Shown here one piece after another: positions 43,576 through 55,179 of a stretch of 64,000 bases of DNA. Source of the DNA: Clonostachys chloroleuca. Taxonomy: Eukaryota; Ascomycota; Sordariomycetes; Hypocreales; Bionectriaceae. Below the pieces are notes generated by a model that saw only the letters and a program-made list of their open reading frames with translations, had not been told where the DNA came from and ran no database searches. The stretch lies in assembly GCA_037952775.1 (NCBI GenBank), contig JBANAY010000003.1, positions 35,898,001 to 35,962,000 on the forward strand. Reading direction: 5' to 3'. Positions within the stretch are counted from its first letter, which is position 1; the number at the start of each line of letters is the position of its first letter. The translations under genes and the position numbers were made by a program.

Positions 43576-45382
43576 ATGACCCAGGTCCGAATGGATGGCG
43601 AGGCGAACTCCCATGGTGAAGGCAGGGGCCTTTTGGCCGGCGATGACGACCACGATGATCTCGGAACGCACCACGAAGACAAGGCGCCCAACGCCGACGA
43701 GCCGCTACCTACCCCGAGATCAGCCAACCGAGTGCGCTTCGATTTGACCCCGGAGGTTGTGGGCTACAGCAATGACTCCAGCGGCAGGCTGTCCATGTCC
43801 TCGGAGCGGGAGCGCTTCAGCATGGACGACGATTCCGAGCGGCTGAGCAGCGATTCGCATCACCGCGTGCCGCTGCTGGGCGAGATGGAGGCGCCCAGCG
43901 TCACGGTTGCGAACTCGCTGCGCGGAGACCCGGACACGGACGAATTGCAGGACGAGATGCGGCGCCCCAAATCCTCCCTGCCGTCAGCCTTTATGAACAT
44001 GGCCAACTCCATCATCGGGGCTGGCATCATCGGCCAGCCTTACGCCATGCGCCAGGCCGGTCTCCTTTCCGGCACGCTGCTGCTCATCGGCCTCTCGGTG
44101 CTGATTGACTGGACCATCTGCCTGATCGTCATCAACAGCAAGCTCAGCGGTACGAGCAACTTCCAGGGCACGGTCGAATACTGTTTTGGGAAGCCTGGAC
44201 TCATCGCCATCAGTGTCGCACAGTGGGTCTTCGCCTTTGGCGGCATGGTGGCTTTTGGCGTCATTGTTGGCGACACGATTCCGCATGTTCTGCTTGCCAT
44301 CTGGCCGAACCTGCCGAGCATCCCAGTGCTTGGTTTGCTGGCGAACCGGAAAGTCGCCATCACTGTGTTCTGCATGGGCATCAGCTTCCCGCTGACCCTC
44401 TATCGAGACATTTCCAAGGTAAGAGAAAGGGTTCTGGTTTTGATGTGCTACTTGTGGCCATTGGCTTGGGTTCTCCAGCGCGAAGGGCGTTTCATGGCTG
44501 ACCGGCTGGCGTAGTTGGCGAAAGCGAGCACACTTGCTCTCATTGGCATGCTCACCATTGTCGTGACTGTCCTCGTTCAAGGGATACTGACACCCAGCTC
44601 AGAACGTGGAAAATTCACTCTCCCTGACCTGACTATCAATGGTGGCATCTTCCAAGCCATCGGTGTTATTTCCTTTGGTTGGTTATCCCTATAATTGACT
44701 TGCCTGTGCATAGCTAGTACTGACGCTACTCCCCCTGTTGATAGCATTCGTATGCCACCATAACTCACTCCTAATCTACGGCTCCCTCAAAACCCCTACG
44801 ATCGATAGATTCTCTCGAGTAACCCACTACTCGGTCGGCATCTCGACACTCATGTGCCTCGTATTAGCACTGTCAGGATTCCTCGTGTTCGGTGACAAGA
44901 CGCAAGGAAACGTGTTGAACAATTTCCCGTCAGACAACACAATGGTCAACGTTGCGCGACTGTGCTTTGGACTCAACATGTTGACGACCCTCCCGCTCGA
45001 GGCCTTCGTGTGCCGTGAGGTCATGGAGACGTATTTCTACCCAAATGCGCCTTTCAGCCTCACTCGTCATGTTGTTTTCAGCACTGGCCTCGTGGCATCC
45101 GCCACTTTCTTCAGCTTATTGACTTGTGACCTTGGAGCTGTGTTTGAATTAGTTGGCGCAACGAGCGCTGTGGCCATGGCGTACGTGATGCCTCCCATGT
45201 GTTATATCAAGCTCACTCAGAGGAGCTGGAAGACATATTTGTCATATGGCGTTCTTGTTTTTGGAATTGCCGTAATGGTGATTAGCATCATCCAGGCTGT
45301 GCATAAAATGTTCGATGGTAAGCTACCCACCCAGCCCTTCGCGTTGAGAAACAGGCCAGTCGTATTCACACCTCCCTCTTAG
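43576..45382 (+). CDS. AVT-type vacuolar amino-acid transporter (AAAP/SLC38 family)
   Basis: Three exons, 43576-44418, 44515-44677 and 44745-45382, give 547 residues. ATG 43576 (MTQVRMDGE) was chosen over the in-frame ATG at 43378 because the intervening residues look like leader sequence. The ~135-residue N-terminus is acidic and Ser-rich. The transporter domain starts with the family hallmark SAFMNMANSIIGAGIIGQPYAMRQAG, and about 11 membrane helices follow. The second intron starts with a less usual GTTGGT. Yeast Avt proteins move neutral amino acids across the vacuole membrane; the exact AVT subgroup and direction cannot be set from the sequence. The protein ends soon after the last helix. 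Confidence 0.87.
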
Positions 45383-46607
45383 GTCACCATCATGCGGCAA
45401 AATGCCCAAGCTGATGCGTTCATGGCTATCTGTTTTATATTGGCAATATCCGTCGTTCGCCAAACGACTTGCATCTGCAATCTTTCGCGGCCGTACTTTA
45501 CTATTTCTTGCTTATCCTACAGAGAGTTGCTGGCTCACATCTTCAATCTTGGATACATGTTGTATGATATCTGCTTAGACTGGCCGGCGTTTTGCAGCTC
45601 ACAAAACCTACCCAATTGGTCTGGCTGTACTTGGAACCGAGGGCATATGAAAAGGCGTTAATGTTTTCTATTACTGACAGAGTAGTACCATATATACTAA
45701 GACATATATTATATACGTTACTTGCAGCTGCTATCTGGAGTCCAAGTACGAGTGATATAACCCTATCAGTGTCGGAGACAAGCAGACCACTTATCACTCG
45801 GTTGCCAGAGCTGGCTCTTCCTTTTGGCTTCCTCAAACCCTGCTCCGCCTTTGCCCACTACCCACAACTATTCCACTTACTTACCTGGATAGGCCTCAAG
45901 ACTCCAGACCTCTGAAGCACGAGAATCTTGTGATTGGCCAGTTGCGCCTGGAACCATCCATACCGACAGTCAACAACAGCAAGCGGCGTGGGACACCGCA
46001 GAATACCATGGGCATGGGCGGACGTGACGACGTGCAAGACCAATGAGAGGAGCTGCCCTCCCCGGCCCTCGAGGTTCCAGCCGGAATGTAACCCACGAGG
46101 ACGGCAGGTTGGTCAGTAGGTCACTCCACGCCCATCACTCCACGCCCATCACTCCACGTCCCCCCTCCCACCGTCAGCCTGATCATGACAGAGGTCATGC
46201 AGATGGGTGGCTACCCAGAGACACGTCTCGCAAGACTACTCGTAGGGCTACCATGAAACCGACGACTCCCGGCCCGGTACCTGCTGGAGACCTTCCACAC
46301 CGTCGGCCGTGAGGCAAGGAACACCCGCGCCCGCCTGACGTTGCTCCCCTGGTGGAAAAACCAACCAAATACATACTTCACCAAGCCCGCTCACGAGGGA
46401 GGGGCATTCGGGGGATGACCTGCTAAGCCCCCCGCTTTAAGAGGACCCTGATTTTGTCTATATTTGTCCCGCCTTCCTCCCCCTCTTCTCTAAGAACTCT
46501 CCCTCCTCTCCAAAACCCAATCCCATCTCTGATTTTACAAATCATTATCTTACGAAACACAAACCACTTCCTCCACAACCCCCAAAGACCCAAATACATC
46601 CAAAACA
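45383..46607. other. intergenic, promoter and leader of the small Cys-rich gene
   Basis: No other gene seen in 1.2 kb. A 14-base direct repeat (CACTCCACGCCCAT, 2.6 copies) lies at 46122-46158. The last 150 bases before the ATG are strongly CT-rich (for example CCTTCCTCCCCCTCTTC), as in strongly expressed fungal genes. Confidence 0.55.
46122..46158. repeat. short tandem repeat, 14-base unit x 2.6
   Basis: CACTCCACGCCCAT at 46122-46135 and 46136-46149, and a partial CACTCCACG at 46150-46158. The copies are identical. It is about 450 bases upstream of the Cys-rich peptide gene and could be a repeated regulatory site. Confidence 0.8.
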
Positions 46608-46893
46608 ATGGGTCACTCTACTTGCCCCAAGTGCAGCTCCGCCATCGCCGGCGAGGAGAAGACCTGTGGCAGCTGCGGCGCTGTGAGTTAAAACCTACCC
46701 TTACATACATAGCTCCCACCTCCCACCTCCCCTCGAATCTACCCCTCCCTCCCCTCCTCAACCTGCACCTTTCTCCAGCCCCGTTCGCTTTCTGAGAGAA
46801 TGGGTTTACTACTTCCGAGCTTTTCTCTTCATGCGAGATAACATTACTGACCTGATGTGGCTGTTTCGTTCCTTATAGACCTGCCCCAACTAA
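46608..46893 (+). CDS. 29-residue cysteine-rich metallothionein-like peptide
   Basis: Two exons, 46608-46682 and 46879-46893, joined by a 196-base intron (GTGAGT ... CCTTATAG). The peptide has five cysteines in the pattern C-x2-C-x10-C-x2-C-x3-C (Cys 6, 9, 20, 23, 27) plus His3. The ATG has a good context (AAAACAATGG) after a CT-rich leader. The size and Cys spacing fit a fungal metallothionein-like metal-binding peptide, and two CxxC pairs could chelate Zn or Cu. The second exon codes for only four residues and a stop (TCPN), yet adds the fifth cysteine. Without splicing the frame would stop two codons past the junction. It is not similar enough to named metallothioneins for a firm family call. 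Function is inferred only from composition. Confidence 0.75.
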
Positions 46894-48665
46894 GAGGCAC
46901 CTACATGCATCCCACCACCTTTGTTTGGTCTTGGGGGGAATAAGGAAGATGGAACAGAGCGGGGCCTGATTTGACGGAAACGAAGAGTGAGAGAGCATGG
47001 TACTTGGACGGAGGGAAAGCATCGGGATAGCGTTTCGTGCAGGTGTCGGTTCGGCGTGTTAGTCACGTTCTAGACGTCTAGGCTTAGTAGTTTCGGGGAC
47101 CGGCGTTGCAAATCAGCTACGCGGTTGGAATGAGGATAATCCAAGCCCATGTTGAATCCGTTTCCCTCATCCTCCCCTTATCAAACAGGCACTAACAGCC
47201 CATTTCTTACTGCTCTTCTTCGTATCCCACCGCCCCTGCGTGAAAGAAGTCCGTAGGGGTTGGTTATTGCCTGGAACCAGAAGCAGAGGTCGATCCCGTC
47301 TCGTCGATGACGTAGCCTGACTCAGAAGCGGACTATGGCGAGAGCCGCGGTTGGCCAGCGAACTAGCAGCTGGTCAGGGCCACCAAAGTCACATGGCTAT
47401 CTATCTCTGGTGCTAAGTACTAGGTGATTATGGGCGCCTCGTTCGGGGAATATGCAGTCCTATCAACAGATAGACTTTCTTGGGTCCCGAGGGTGAAAGC
47501 ACGGCCTGTCATTTGGGGGGGGGGGGGGGCGCCTATCCGCCTCGCCGTTTCTCCTGAGGTGTGGTACAGGCCTAGGTCAGGTAGGTATAGATAGCCCAAG
47601 GCGTAGAAGCGTCGATCGCCACCGAGGCTTGGTCCGTCTCCTGGCTCGGTACGTTCCAGGGATCAAAGGAACAATCAAGCCAGCTTGAGCAAAATCTCGG
47701 GGAAGAAATTGTCAGATAACTTGGGGAAGGACTTGTTCGTTGAGGTACAAGGCAGCTAAGGCGGCATTTTGCACGCTGCATGCCTATTCCGGCTGTAATC
47801 AATGCTGAACGCCGATCAGGCCGACTGGCACATGCGAGCCATGTGTGATGACACTCACGCCGCAACGCTGGTACATTGAGTCAACTGTCTACTCATAAAT
47901 GACACGGAGCTTGGATTTACAGACGCCGTTCCATCGTGACGGGATGGGACGAGACAAGGCCGTTGTCAAAAAAATAATGAGAGTTAGCTAGATAAGAAAA
48001 CCCCACACAATATGTGCCCTCTCCATGGTCTACTTAGAAGAATACGAAGAAACTTAAATCGACGAAATGACAAGTCCAGACTGCGAGAGCACTTGAAAAA
48101 ATAACAAAACGAGAAAAATTTATCACGGAGCCGACCCCGATCTCTCAAGTCAGGCCAACCTGAAGTGTGGTCATGACACGACCTCAAAACTTCTCCAATC
48201 TCCCCTGATCCGTTCCACCCTCTCGCACGAAGAGCAGCAATTTGTCCTAGAAAGCAGGCCCTCCCTCGTTCTCCCCCTTTCGCACATCGCAGATACTTTA
48301 AAAACAAGACCCGCTTGCTTGTTGAACTTGTCAAGAAGCCGCAGGCTAGCACTAGAGCTCCCAGTCCCGAACCCCAAAATGATATGTAGATGACGACCCT
48401 CGTAGGAGCCGTCGATTAGGTAGCAAATCGCCCTGTCAACCAGAAATAAGAAGAAGCTTGACATGTGCGAAGCGGTGTCCGACCCGAAGTTCCAGAACCC
48501 TATGTAAACAGCAGCTCGCGCGAGTGAGGCCGTAACTGGACCCGTGTATTATCTGAATAGTTGTGGCCCAATTCGACGTTGAGATACAAAATAACGGATC
48601 AGAGTAGCTAGGTCGAGCCGGGTATTAACAGGCGGCGCGGCTGCTCAAGATGGCTGATGGTGCAT
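46894..48665. other. intergenic, 1.8 kb without a supported gene
   Basis: Contains the 3' UTR of the Cys-rich gene and that of rho1. A run of 15 G lies at 47515-47529. Minus-strand frames at 47572-47865 and 47984-48352 have no recognisable domain. Confidence 0.5.
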
Positions 48666-49836
48666 TTAGAGAACAAGGCACTTCTTGTGGCTCTTGCCGG
48701 GCTTGCCGCCACGTGCCATGAGGGCGGCACGGGTGGCGTGCTCGAAGACTTCGCGGACACCATCGTTGCTCTTGGCAGAGCACTCGAGGTACTTGTAGGC
48801 CATGATCTTCTTACGGACCTCCTCACCCTGGATAGAAAACACCGTTAGTCGTCGGCTGGTACGCGGAGACGATACATAGTCCGTCCCATAGCCTGGATGG
48901 ATGCTACATCGGGTCTATGACTCAAGTGGGATTGGAACTTACCTCCTCGGGGGAGACGGGCTTTTGGCTGGTCTTGCGGAGCTCCTCAATGGTCTTCTGG
49001 TCGTATCGCAAATCCTTCTTGCAGCCGACGAGGATGATGGGCAGGCCCTGGCAGAAGTGCAGAACCTCGGAGATCCACTGTGTAATTCAAACATGGTCAG
49101 TCAAGAGTGGTTTTACAAGGCTTGCCAGCCAGTAACGCGTGGTCGACGTACCTTCTCCTGAACGTTGTCGAGAGAGTCAGGGGAGTCAACAGCGAAGCAG
49201 ATCAGGATAACGTGAGAATCGGGGTAGGACAGAGGGCGGAGACGGTCGTAATCTTCCTGACCAGCCGTATCCCATAGGGCCAGCTCGACGTGCTTGCCAT
49301 CAACCTCGACATCGGCTACATAGTTCTCAAAGACGGTGGGGACGTAGACCTGTGATCGATTGTAAGCAAAAGGCCTCCCGGCGTAACAAAGTCGGTGGGC
49401 ATGTGAAAGGCGGAATCGATGGAATATGATGCCAGCAGCAATCATGAAGCTGGGGGTGGTGCAATCTTCGCCATAAAATGGGCGTGGTGTTCACGTTATG
49501 TAGTGGCACGGGAGAATAGGCGGTGCAGATGGGGATAGGAGTCGGTCGCAAGTGCGTGGCCTGAAAAGGGAGAGTTCAACGGAGCTTACCTCAGGGAAGG
49601 TTCCCTTGGAGAAGACACTTGGAAAAATGTTAGCAAACTGTATTCTGCATGCGAGATGGATTCTGGAGATCGAGCGGGAGGGGTGAAGATGGATTGATGG
49701 ATGAATGGTTGGATGAACGGATGGCTGGTGAGGCGGGCTGGATAGCAAAACAGGACAGCTTCACTCACATCAACAAGCAGGTTTTGCCGCAGGCACCGTC
49801 GCCAACAATGACAAGCTTCCGGCGGATCTCGGCCAT
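48666..49836 (-). CDS. rho1: Rho1 GTPase
   Basis: Five exons on the minus strand, 49836-49769, 49617-49590, 49349-49152, 49077-48943 and 48827-48666, give 196 residues. The second exon is only 28 bases. G boxes are complete: P-loop GDGACGKT, switch [10 protein letters not shown], switch [24 protein letters not shown] in place of the Ras NKxD as usual in Rho, and ECSAKS. The C-terminus CLVL is a CAAX box ending in Leu, predicting geranylgeranylation; a basic KSHKK precedes it. Rho1 controls beta-1,3-glucan synthase, Pkc1 cell-wall signalling and polarised growth. The core is near-identical to other fungal Rho1; the 15 residues before the CAAX box are less typical (MARGGKPGK). Confidence 0.95.
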
Positions 49837-52040
49837 GGTGTCTGTGTGTGTGTGATGGATTGGAAAAGGATTTGACAAGCGGATGGCAGTTGAGAGACGG
49901 TGGAGATGCAGTTGTTGAGATCTGGAGACCGAATGCAGCGGCAGTGGTGATGACGGGACGGGGAATGAATGGAGGAGGGTTTGGCTCAGAAGGGGGTTTT
50001 GAGGAAGAGCCTGGCGCAGGCTGAGAGCTGAGTTGCTGGGTCGCCCGTAGAGGGGGGATGGTGTTTGGTTGGTGGATGGCGGCCTGAAATGGCCTTCTGC
50101 CTCCACTGAGGCTCGGCAACCACTCGCCCAAAGGCTTGCTGCTGGCCTCCGCTGCAGCGCTGGGGAACAGGCTGGAGGCAGGGTAAGATGAACCGATGAT
50201 GACAGCGCAGGCAGGTACCGCCGCTATGCCACCACCACCAAGGGGGTACCTTTACTTCGCCCCAGCGCCATCCGTGGGTCCTAGTGTGGTTTTTCCTTTG
50301 CCCGCCTGGCCTCCTGGCTAATGTTGTCATGTGGGGGGTTTGTACGCCCCTGGCCGCTGGCATCTGCTCTAGGCCTCCGGCGCCAGGCATGGTCGCAAGC
50401 TTCCTCCCAGTCCTATGGGCATTCCCGTGTGTGACTATTACGCCGAATTACAGGCTTCCGCGGACGAAACCAGTCCTCTCCATGTGCACGAATAAGACGG
50501 TAGGAATAGGGACTTGCAGCCTGGTTCCCCACGGCGCCGGGGCCCCATGGCCACTGAAGGCGGCGCAGGTAGCTTATCAGCCATTGCTCTCAATGCACGA
50601 CCAAGGCCAACAAGTTATGGCTATCAAGCAACTACACAAACCTTGCACAAGCCACCACTGTTTCAGCTCCTCCTTGTCCAGTGCGTTCTATCGCCGTTCA
50701 CCAGTCACTACGGTTGCATCCGTACTGTCGTCCGCCTCCCAATGACAACCATGTCTGTCCGGAACGAGAGGTTGCCGCTGGATTATGCCACCGCCCAGGT
50801 AATTACCATATGAATGAAGGATTGCCAGTTGATTAATTCTGCACAAGCACTGTAAACCAATCCCATCACGCCCTCACTATTTATCCTCTCACGGCCCGGA
50901 AGCCCCCATCGAACGTCCTGCCTTAGTTCCGAAGTGTCTCTTCTCCGACTTCAAGTGCCTGAGCTGAGGTCTGGCTCCCGACAAACCGTCAATGCGAGCG
51001 GTGCCAAGATATGGCCAGCAAGAAACAAGACACGGCAATTGAGGGCGTGGCTGCACGGTTACGCTGAATTCCCTTTTGGCCTTAGATGCGACATGTTTGT
51101 GACCGAGATCATACAGGTCACACGACCGTATGCAGTCGTCTCGTTTCATTGGACACCTTTCAGGCTTGCACACTACGGATATGCGTCCCTGGTCCTGTCG
51201 AATTGTACTGTGAATTGTGACGTCCCTATGCTTTGGCGGGTAGGACTTTTGTACAAGGTGGCGGTGGTCTAGGACTTGGTCGGATTACGTACGCCTGGCC
51301 GTGGCTAATGCGCACCCAGCGACAACGCCAACAACAATCAACGGATACGAGCATCAGCAACTGAAGAAGACCCATGCACCGGCCTAGCAGGTACGTGTGT
51401 AACTACAGATCATCATTTGGGGCTTACACGTGGTCGAAATGATTTCTTTGTCAGAATTGCAACAACCTGGCTTCGCATAATGTCGACCTTCGATATTACT
51501 GCCAAAGTATCTTCCACGTCCTGCCTGTTATTCAAGGCACCCTGCCTCCCAGGGCGATACGGAAACACGTTGCCGTTAAATCTCAGGTCAGTGCAGGTAC
51601 GCGTCCTCTTAGAGTAGTCTGATCTCGCTTTCGTATCTCCCTAGTCCTCGGCTTCTCCCCATAATTAAATAGGAATATCACAGCCAAGGCCCTACTGATA
51701 AGCCCCAATGACGCACGCGTACATCCGTCCTTTGAGAGCCGTGTTTGTCCTGTAATGTACGTAGACGTTTTGGACGGGATGTGGAGTGCGGCAGCCACAC
51801 AGTGCATCCGGACAGTGCTGGGCGCGTTTCCACACTATCCACTGCCCGCCCAGCACCACCAACGATCGTGCGGCATGTTCCGCGTGGAGAATTTTGAGTA
51901 GGGAAAATTGGACGTGGAATATCCCAAACCGTCACCGCAACGACCCTCAAACCAACCAGTCATTGGTGCGACTGCCACAGCCTTGCGTCCGGGATAGCGA
52001 GGTCAATCGGTCTCAATTGATTTTAAATTCGGACCCGACG
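49837..52040. other. 2.2-kb intergenic region between rho1 and uL24m
   Basis: The first 300-400 bases carry the rho1 leader, with GGAGG-rich (CT-rich on the coding strand) tracts and TGTGTGTGTG just before its start. The rest has no supported gene; frames at 50284-50745 and 50934-51272 lack domains. Confidence 0.5.
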
Positions 52041-53233
52041 ATGCAGAAGCTTCTCAAGAGGACGGCCCAGGCCCAGCGCCAGGCAGGGCGCCGGGCCAAG
52101 AAGATAAACAGGAGAGATGAATTCGATACGAGACGACGAAACAACCAGTACCTGAAGATGGCCAACGACGAGATTCGACAAAACCTGAAAGATTCGCGCC
52201 GGGCGAGGAAAGAAGACTGGGAGATGGGTCCCCTGGCCCCGAAACGAGACCTCGGCTTCAATGGCTATGGAACGTTCAGGGAGAACTTGCGGCAGGACTG
52301 GACCAACAATGGCATGAATCCTATCGATCCTAAGGTTCTGGAGCAGCGCTGTGCTTGGGCTGGAGGCGTGAAGCAACTATGTCTCGCTCCTCAAGATCGT
52401 GTGGTCATTCTGGAGGGCCCCGACAAGGGCAAGGTGGACCGCATCCAGAGTGTTAACAAGCTGAACGGTTCCGTGACGTTAGAAAACCACCACAAGGTCA
52501 GCCGATACGCAGAATTTCCTGCGGGTTTAGAGCTCTCGTTGACTTATTCTAGGCCCTCTTTCAAACCTGGCTTGACGGCAAGCATCATGCCCAGGCAATG
52601 CCAATATCAGTTGGTTCCATTCGTCTGGTATACCCAATCACCAACCCCAAGACCGGAATTACCAAGGATACGATAATCAACGAAATCAAACCTATCCCCG
52701 CAAACATGGAGTCGGACAACATGTCACTAGATCGCTGGGAGTATGGAAACAAGTGGGATCGTCTTGTGCTCGGCATCAACGTCTCTATCCCTTGGCCAGA
52801 GGTCCAGGCCCCCAAGTTCGACACATACGACATAGACACAACTCGAGACAAGGTCGAGGCCCGAACATTCTTTTACAACCTACTCTCACCTCCAATGCCC
52901 AACGTAATCATTGACGAGCTCCGAAACAAGTACTCCAAGTTCCGAACTCGCCACGACCCAGAGTACATTGCAATGAAGGAGTTGCAAGAACGGATGAAGA
53001 AAGGCAACCCGGCTGTTCTCAAGTCTATGCAGACCCCTCTGGAGGAGTTCCACGAGAAGCAGAGAGAACTCAAGGAGGCCCGAGGCGAGCCTGAGCTTTC
53101 TGAACACATGTTGACGAAGCTGGGTGAGATCATTGCCAAGACCAAGGCCACGTCTTTAGAAGACGCGGGCATTACCCCACTTCCTACCGAGCCAACAGAG
53201 AAGACTCCAGAGAAGACCGTTGATGCTCCTTGA
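52041..53233 (+). CDS. mrpl40: mitochondrial large-subunit ribosomal protein uL24m (Mrpl40)
   Basis: Two exons, 52041-52496 and 52553-53233, give 378 residues. The N-terminus is very basic (MQKLLKRTAQAQRQAGRRAKK), serving as import signal and rRNA contact. A KOW domain lies at about 115-150 (RVVILEGPDKGKVDRIQSVN), the bacterial L24 core that binds 23S-like rRNA near the exit tunnel. A long fungal C-terminal extension follows (DRLVLGINVSIPWPE, a family hallmark). A second in-frame acceptor exists 30 bases downstream of the chosen one (exon at 52583); the chosen acceptor TTCTAG has the better branch site. The product acts in the mitochondrial ribosome. Confidence 0.87.
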
Positions 53234-55179
53234 TCGACCCTATAGTGTCTGGTGTAGGACCTAGGGTGATGCTTGGATGAAGCAGATATCGTATAGTCAA
53301 AAGCTAAAAATGTAATATTAGCATCTGTGCAATAGTGTACATCATACATAGAATGGGTGCCCGAGAAACGCACTTTATTTTGGACATGTCATCTTTCATG
53401 AGGGCAGCTACTGGACGTAGATATGAAGCAATTACGTTTTATTACGACACATGAGAGATATATGTGTAGGAGATTTGACTTTTTACTGAAACCTGTACGG
53501 TCTTGCGTGGGACATCGCAGAACAATACAGCAGATCCGGACCCTACATCCAGCACAGACTCCGTAGCAATGAATTTCTGCTGTCTCTCCCTTTATTCGTT
53601 TTCTCTTGGAGCTTCTTCACATGCTGCTTCCAGCACATCCGGCTCACAAACCAAGGGGGAACATAGATATTCACTTTTCAGAAACCAGGTTTGTTTTGCG
53701 GTGCGCTTGATCTTCCACCTTGGGCAAGTAGTGATTACGATAACACGGCATTCTGGGGGCTGAAAAAAAAGACAGGGTATATTGGTCTTCCGTCCATGAC
53801 AAATTGCTGAACATCGCCTAGATTACCCATGCTAAGCAAAGAGAGAAGGCCAGAGTGAGAACTTCGGTGAGCCTCGCTCAACCGCTCGCTGACACACAAC
53901 GGTAGACAAAAGCCCAGACTCGCACCCGCCAATGAGCCTCCTACTGCCACGTTTGAATAAGCGTCAGCAATATGTTCCCAATGAGGTGGTAAGTTTGGCT
54001 GAGGGGCGCCTGAGGTAGCATGGGGAAAGGTGCGGACACTCAGGGTAGCTGGGGGCCTGGTCTGGGGTTTGGAAGTGTGGGTGATGGGTATCGGATTGCC
54101 CATCCTGGCCGTGGATAGGTCACGCAGGCTCTTCCATTTTTTTGACGACCGAAGGATCGTAGACAGATCCGGGGAATGGGTTCTCCGGAGCCAATTTGAG
54201 TCCTCAGCAAGTATACGAGGGGGGAGAGAAGTGGTGATTTGTTTTACAGTTTGTTGACAGTTTAGTAGCTCTGCCTACCCCGGGAGAGGTAGATGCATTA
54301 CTGGCATATCGAGCTCCTACCCCCGATATGGTAGTAGACATACGGGGCAGCCTACCGCCGGTCTTCAACCCGAAGGCGGGTACAGTTGAGCTTGGTCATA
54401 TGTCTAGCCTTACTCTTGGACCGGATAGTGGTGTAATAGGTTGGCCTGGGACCGGGGATAAAGATACCACTGCTTTCTGGACACCTCAATTGACTGCGGA
54501 TGAGCTTGTTTCTTATCAGAACCATGCTTGTTGTCGTAGACTACATATTCGGCATCGAACCGACCAACATTGACCCATTCGACTGCAGGGTGGTTGGGTG
54601 TTTAAGGTGAGTCGGCAGCATGTCGGTCTATGAACTTGCAGTATTGTCAGGGCAGGCCGCAGGTGAGCGATATCTACTGCCAGAATAGGTAGGCCGAAGC
54701 TGGCAGTCAAAGAAGAGACTCACTGGGCCTGTCGACGTACCCAGGCCTACATCGCAGCAGCACTTCGAGGAAGATATCCGGTGGCGGGGGCCCTTCCCGT
54801 GGGGTGAAACGTGGTACGGCCAATGGGCCTCTGCCTATTCGCACCGAACGCCGATCTTGGGGTCTTACATGCCTTCTTTCTCGGCGCCATCCCCAAGCCA
54901 ACCCATGCCATGTAACACTGTGATTCTTCTTATCATTCCACACAGTGCAGGATAACAGAACTAGCAGAGAGGTGTTTGGGGAAATCTTCAGGGATGTGAG
55001 AATCATGGATCAGATGGCCCATTGGCCTTTCCTGCCAATGAGGACAAAAGGGAGAGGTTCCCCTCCTTTGAGGGCGATCACTACAAAAGCATAGGTGCCC
55101 CTTCGTACGGTGGGGGTTCTTCATCGCTGTTTTATTCTTACTTTGCCGACGGCACTATCTTTGAATCAGATCGTCTAAG
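53234..55179. other. intergenic region with an orphan open stretch
   Basis: 1.9 kb without a confirmed gene. The plus strand is open from 54238 to 54573 with a protein-like sequence (see the finding there). On the minus strand 54103-53735 is also open. Neither shows a domain or good splice sites; they may be remnants of a lost gene. The last 250 bases are the MFS promoter. Confidence 0.45.
54238..54573 (+). other. orphan open stretch, possible gene fragment
   Basis: Open for 112 codons from a stop at 54235; the first in-frame ATG is 54328 (MVVDIRGSLPPVFNPKAG). The composition (Gly, Pro, Asp, Trp spread evenly) is more protein-like than neighbouring shadow frames, but I see no domain, no start with context, and no workable splice to another exon. 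It could be the remnant of a gene or chance. Confidence 0.25.

Noticed and set aside
47515..47529. Run of 15 G
   Set aside because: Probably a simple homopolymer tract or assembly uncertainty; no other signs of a G-quadruplex array.
54030..54257. Possible first exon for the orphan stretch at 54238
   Set aside because: Tested donors near 54210-54230 with acceptors at 54249 and 54260; all lead to an immediate stop or a too-short intron.
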